In this document: in pieces, positions 21,627 through 24,599 of the stretch
How positions within the stretch are numbered: the first letter of the stretch is position 1
Layout: each line of letters starts with the position of its first letter
From: Candidatus Auribacterota bacterium
GTDB taxonomy: Bacteria; Auribacterota; JAFGBW01; JAFGJP01
Assembly (NCBI GenBank): GCA_016929035.1
Contig: JAFGJP010000217.1
Coordinates: 1 to 24,599, forward strand
Length of the DNA stretch: 24,599 nucleotides
Direction: 5' to 3'
Notes under the pieces: model-generated
What the model saw: only the letters and a program-made list of their open reading frames with translations
Databases searched by the model: none
What the model was told of the DNA's origin: nothing
Translations under genes and position numbers: made by a program

Positions 21627-22568
21627 ATGTTTAAAAGAATGACTTTCCTTTTTACTATTTTATTTCTTGTAACTCCCTTTATCGGAGAAGGCTCAAGTGA
21701 AGATGTCGATAATCTTCTGGGAAACGCTTATCAGCTGGTCGTGAGCGGAAACCTCGATAAAGCGAGCGAAAATTTCGCTTCAGCCGCTGATCTTGCTCTT
21801 CAAGAGGGGCATGACAGGGGCATCATCGAGAGCTTGAGAGGTCTCTATGTAACGGGCAAGTCCGAACTGTCCATGAAATACGCCCAGGCGGTTGTAGAAA
21901 GTTCAGGCTCCTGGCGTGCTGTTTGTGGCGTAGGGTATCTTTATGCGTCTCTTAAGGGAATGAGCGAACAGGCAACCAGGGCTTTTTTCAGGTCATATAA
22001 AGTTGCCTCCAACCAGGGAGATTGGTACGGCATGGCTGAATCAGGAAGAGCTCTCTTTCGCATAGGGCAGGAAAAGGAAGCCTTGGGATGTATTGAATCA
22101 GCTGAAAAAGTCGCTGAGCTGCAGAAAGCTTATAAAAGGATGCCTGTTTTAGCTGATATCTATCGCTCTATGGGCGAAGAGGCAAAAGCGCTGGCCGTGG
22201 AAGAAAAAGTGAGGCTTATGGCAGGTCCTGTGCCCCATGTCGTGGACACGCTGCCCGGGCAGGAAAAGATATCAAAAGAGTCGCAGCAAAATATAAGCTC
22301 TCAGACGGAAAGCGATATCGCTTCGGACAATGCCTACATTGCTCAGAAAATGAGCCAGCAGGAGGATAAATATTACAAGAGCTGGATGGTCATAACGCCT
22401 TTCTTTTCGTATCTTTTTTTTGAAGTTACGGACCAGTACGGATATGACGGATTGTCTCCATCGGTTGTCATAGCTGCGCCTCTCATCAATAAATGGGCTG
22501 GTCATCATAGCAGTCATTACAGGCTTTCTCCTTCAGGCACATATATTTACATCAATGTGAATGATTGA
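21627..22568 (+). CDS. Exported TPR-like protein of unknown function
   Basis: 313 residues from the ATG at 21627, chosen because GGAGG at 21617-21622 is correctly spaced for it; the in-frame ATG at 21615 lies within the ribosome site. The N-terminus is a Sec signal (MFKRMTFLFTILFLVTPFIG, cleavage plausible near residue 20-23). Residues about 28-200 are helical pairs with TPR/Sel1-like character (LLGNAYQLVVSGNLDKASENF, ALGCIESAEKVAELQ, EEAKALAVEEK). A polar Ser/Gln linker (205-245) precedes a distinct aromatic C-terminal part (YYKSWMVITPFFSYLFFEV .. HYRLSPSGTYIYINVND) that looks beta-rich. A periplasmic scaffold is a fair guess; no family recognised. Confidence 0.78.
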   Translation: MFKRMTFLFTILFLVTPFIGEGSSEDVDNLLGNAYQLVVSGNLDKASENFASAADLALQEGHDRGIIESLRGLYVTGKSELSMKYAQAVVESSGSWRAVCGVGYLYASLKGMSEQATRAFFRSYKVASNQGDWYGMAESGRALFRIGQEKEALGCIESAEKVAELQKAYKRMPVLADIYRSMGEEAKALAVEEKVRLMAGPVPHVVDTLPGQEKISKESQQNISSQTESDIASDNAYIAQKMSQQEDKYYKSWMVITPFFSYLFFEVTDQYGYDGLSPSVVIAAPLINKWAGHHSSHYRLSPSGTYIYINVND

Positions 22569-22596
22569 AAGCTGCTTCCGGCCTGAGCGAGCTTTC
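22567..22596 (+). terminator. Possible weak hairpin terminator
   Basis: GAAAGCT (22567-22573) pairs with AGCTTTC (22590-22596) with inner GCT/AGC, overlapping the stop of the TPR-like gene. The sequence after the stem is TCTC, not a real U-run, so termination is uncertain. Confidence 0.25.
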
Positions 22597-22720
22597 TCTC
22601 CGGGAAATCAAACAATCAGCTCTTTTCGTTCGAGTCGGAGGTTTTTTATTTGCAAAAAAATAATTATCCTTTACTATATATAAGCTAATGACATGAGGTT
22701 AAATTAAAAAGAGGTTGATT

Positions 22721-23647
22721 ATGGCAGATGTCAAATACGCAGAAAAGATTTTTATGGATGGAGAATTTATCCCGTGGGACGAATGTAAAATTCATGTTAT
22801 GTCACACGTCATCCATTACGGGTCCTCTGTATTTGAGGGAATCCGTTGTTATAAGGGTAAAGATAATTCATATGTTTTTCGTTTGAAGGATCATCTTAAA
22901 CGTTTGGTGAATTCAGCTAAGATTTACCGGATGGAGCTCAAATATACTCAAAAGGACATTGAGAGAATTATTCTTGAGACGATTCGGGAAAACCAGCTTA
23001 GCGATTGCTATATCCGTCCGATTTTTTTCAGAGGATTTGGAGATTTTGGCGTCAATCCGTCTAAAAGTCCTGTCCATTTTGCCGTCGCAACATGGAACTG
23101 GGGAACTTATCTTGGAAAAGACGCCATGGAAAGCGGCATTGATGTCTGCACCTCCACGTGGCGGAGAATGGCACCGAATACTCTTCCTTCTCTGGCAAAA
23201 GCCGGCGGCAACTATCTGAATTCCGGGCTGATCAAGATGGAAGCCGACCTCAACGGCTATGCGGAGGGCATTGCTCTTGACACGAACGGGCATATCAGTG
23301 AAGGCAGCGGGGAGAATATTTTCATTGTCATCAATAATTCTCTCTATACGCCGCCGTCACATTCTTCGATTTTACCGGGAATTACCAGGCATGCGGTTAT
23401 CGTCCTTGCGCGTGACAAGGGGTATAAGGTCAAGCAGCAGATCATCCCGAGAGAGACGATTTATACAGCTGATGAAGCCTTTTTTACCGGAACGGCGGCA
23501 GAAATATCGGTTATTCGCTCTGTTGACAGGATTCCTATCGGGAATGGGAAAAGAGGACCGGTCACAAAAGATTTGCAGCAGGATTTTTTTGCCATACTGG
23601 AGTGCAAGAAAACCGATCCATATGGATGGATGACGCCGGTATATTGA
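22721..23647 (+). CDS. ilvE: Branched-chain amino acid aminotransferase
   Basis: 308 residues from ATG 22721, preceded by AAGAGG at proper spacing; a TTG two codons upstream is less likely. Fold-type IV PLP enzyme, which transfers the amino group between glutamate and the 2-oxo acids of leucine, isoleucine and valine. The Schiff-base lysine is K160 in SLAKAGGNYLNS. EGIALDTNGHISEGSGENIF (182-201) and ILPGITRHAVI (217-227) are diagnostic, and the N-terminal HVIHYGSSVFEGIRCY (29-44) forms the substrate pocket. It matches the E. coli IlvE type through the length. It has its own leader with an AT-rich stretch (TTGCAA at 22650, TATATA near 22675, spacing 19, not ideal). No other branched-chain synthesis genes are nearby. 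Confidence 0.95.
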   Translation: MADVKYAEKIFMDGEFIPWDECKIHVMSHVIHYGSSVFEGIRCYKGKDNSYVFRLKDHLKRLVNSAKIYRMELKYTQKDIERIILETIRENQLSDCYIRPIFFRGFGDFGVNPSKSPVHFAVATWNWGTYLGKDAMESGIDVCTSTWRRMAPNTLPSLAKAGGNYLNSGLIKMEADLNGYAEGIALDTNGHISEGSGENIFIVINNSLYTPPSHSSILPGITRHAVIVLARDKGYKVKQQIIPRETIYTADEAFFTGTAAEISVIRSVDRIPIGNGKRGPVTKDLQQDFFAILECKKTDPYGWMTPVY

Positions 23648-24021
23648 CGTGATTCGAGGAAGGTGCGCTTCGCACGATGACTGAATTATTAGGACGCAGA
23701 TAAGCGCAGATTTTTGGGATAAGCGGAAACGTGGCCACCACGCGGGGTAAGCACGAAATTTTGCACTGCGTACAAAATATTTCTTTTCCATTCTGCCGGA
23801 GGCAGAAAACTCCGTGAAAATCCGTGTCCCTCCGTGGTTAATCCTTAGAATATCCAGCGAAGCGTTCCTTTAATTTAAAATTTCGGATTTGTTTTTGGAG
23901 TTTGGTATTTGAAATTTATGCTCTCTGCTAGCTACTTTTAAGGAGGGTGTTATAAAAAATTTTTACTTCCAACTTTCTACTTTTTACTTTATACTTCCTA
24001 CTTAAGAGAATGGAGCATATT
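23648..24021. repeat. 374-bp intergenic mosaic of repeat snippets
   Basis: No credible gene. Visible pieces: hairpin GTGCG-ctt-CGCAC (23663-23675) just after ilvE; the phrase GACGCAGATAAGCGCAGAT (about 23693-23711); palindrome CGTGG-cca-CCACG (23730-23742); hairpin TTCTGCC-gga-GGCAGAA (23791-23807); the phrase TCCGTGAAAATCCGTGTCCC then TCCGTGGTTAA (23811-23841); and an ACTTTCTACTTTTTACTTT string (23962-24003) that mirrors the AGTA-rich string at 3138-3170. These phrases occur in intergenic DNA of many bacteria; their role is not known to me. Confidence 0.55.
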
Positions 24022-24420
24022 ATGGGACTTTTAGATGGAACAGGCATGGAAAAAAGGCGTTATATCCGAGTTCCTTCTCATTTCCCCGTGAGGTATTATT
24101 CTGTTGAAGACCCGGCGGCAGCGGAAAACCCTTATGAGTCGATGAGCGATAATATTTCTGTGGGCGGAATGATGTTTTTTGCTGAAAAGCAGTTCCGCAT
24201 CAATGAAACGCTTCGCCTGGAATACAAGCTGGAGACATCCGGCAGAACCGTCAGTTTTTCGATCTTCGGCCGGGTTGTGTGGACAGATGAGATAGAGAAG
24301 GACAGCCTCTATAACACAGGGATTGAGTTTCAGAATCTGTCTCAGCAGCAGAAAGATGACCTGGGTTCTTTTGTTAAGTCAAGTCTGGAAGAAAAGAGAA
24401 AAATGGAGAACAGCCGCTAA
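24022..24420 (+). CDS. PilZ domain protein (predicted c-di-GMP receptor)
   Basis: 132 residues from ATG 24022, with TGGAG at 24011-24015 spaced six bases away; the ATG at 24010 overlaps that ribosome site and is rejected. A single PilZ domain: the RxxxR motif is R12-R13-Y-I-R16 in EKRRYIRVPSHFPVRY, and the (D/N)xSxxG motif is N44ISVGG49. These are the residues that bind c-di-GMP, so binding should be intact. The later strands (FSIFGRVVWTDEIE, YNTGIEFQNLS) match the barrel. No second domain, so it would act through contact with a partner. A diguanylate cyclase gene lies 6 kb upstream; other partners are not in the window. Confidence 0.93.
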   Translation: MGLLDGTGMEKRRYIRVPSHFPVRYYSVEDPAAAENPYESMSDNISVGGMMFFAEKQFRINETLRLEYKLETSGRTVSFSIFGRVVWTDEIEKDSLYNTGIEFQNLSQQQKDDLGSFVKSSLEEKRKMENSR

Positions 24421-24463
24421 CTCTGTTTTCTCCCCAATAAGCTTTGCTTGGTGATAGGTGTTA

Positions 24464-24548
24464 GCCCGCATATTTCATGTTCCCTCGAAAACGGGGAACA
24501 AAGCGGGCATACCCCGGCAGCATGTTTAAATCGTGTAACGATTTAAAC
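24464..24548. repeat. Cluster of nested inverted repeats downstream of the PilZ gene
   Basis: Outer arms GCCCGC (24464-24469) and GCGGGC (24503-24508) enclose inner arms TGTTCCC (24478-24484) and GGGAACA (24494-24500). Next to them is a perfect 10-bp pair GTTTAAATCG (24524-24533) and CGATTTAAAC (24539-24548). Lack of a U-tract argues against a simple terminator. Confidence 0.55.
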
Positions 24549-24557
24549 AGCCGGCCC

Positions 24558-24599
24558 TTCGGGTGGATATTTCATGATTTTCATGAAATATCCAGGTTA
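24558..24599. repeat. Dispersed 42-bp palindromic repeat, copy 3 (at window edge)
   Basis: Perfect 13-bp arms GGATATTTCATGA (24565-24577) and TCATGAAATATCC (24581-24593) with a TTT centre, followed by AGGTTA to the last base. Right half TGAAATATCCAGGTTA matches copy 1 at 14 of 16 positions. The left outer arm has diverged. It may extend beyond the window. Confidence 0.8.

Noticed and set aside
1..24599. CRISPR arrays, tRNA or rRNA genes
   Set aside because: No regularly spaced repeats with unique spacers and no cloverleaf or rRNA-like stretches were seen; the repeats found are single dispersed palindromes.

Overview
The window reads as a chromosomal segment of a Gram-negative, flagellated bacterium that is probably uncultured. 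An LpxL/HtrB-type acyltransferase implies an LPS-like outer membrane. A sigma-28 factor, a FliK-like protein and a stand-alone FlhB C-terminal domain imply a flagellum. Single-domain receivers, an HDOD protein, a GGDEF protein and a PilZ protein imply heavy use of two-component and c-di-GMP signalling. Base composition looks mid-range. The gene mix and the intergenic repeat snippets are what I would expect from Nitrospirota, Desulfobacterota or a candidate phylum such as Omnitrophota, but no marker in the window decides between them. No rRNA, tRNA, CRISPR array, transposase or phage gene was seen.

Layout. 1-5.9 kb is a loose housekeeping and modification region: an HGSNAT/DUF1624-like membrane acyltransferase, lipoyl synthase (minus strand), a zinc-ribbon class I methyltransferase divergent from it, an FkbM methyltransferase (minus strand), and an overlapping pair made of an unknown two-TM protein and another methyltransferase. 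6.1-10 kb is a flagellar cluster: sigma-28 (fliA), a small charged protein overlapping fliA, a FliK-like hook-length protein, an FlhB C-terminal-domain protein and a single-domain receiver.

10.2-16.6 kb is a tight regulatory gene run behind a good sigma-70-type promoter. It holds a MinD/FlhG-like ATPase, an ExeA/MshM-like AAA ATPase, a possible 52-residue small protein, a CheY-like receiver, a small 'QPGMKIA' domain protein, an HDOD protein, a complete GAF-PAS histidine kinase and a second histidine kinase whose ATP-binding domain is degenerate. This is the most unusual part of the window: two P-loop ATPases of the kind that position or assemble surface machines, joined to a full signalling chain. 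17.0 kb carries a PleD-like receiver-GGDEF protein. 18.1-21.4 kb is aconitase, an orphan receiver and an LpxL-type acyltransferase, all in one direction. 21.6-24.4 kb holds an exported TPR-like protein, branched-chain aminotransferase (ilvE) and a PilZ protein.

The intergenic spaces are rich in short dispersed palindromes: three copies of a 42-bp TGAAATATCC-type element (the third ends on the last base), an inverted pair of GTCATTCCCGC-type repeats, a GGGCAGAC/GTCTGCCC element, and several GC-rich hairpins. I saw no convincing GC-stem plus U-tract terminators, so these palindromes may do some of that work.

Likely joint logic (inference): the kinase pair and receivers control the MinD-like and ExeA-like ATPases and the HDOD output, alongside flagellar gene expression by sigma-28 and c-di-GMP signalling (GGDEF producer, PilZ receiver), to set motility or surface attachment.
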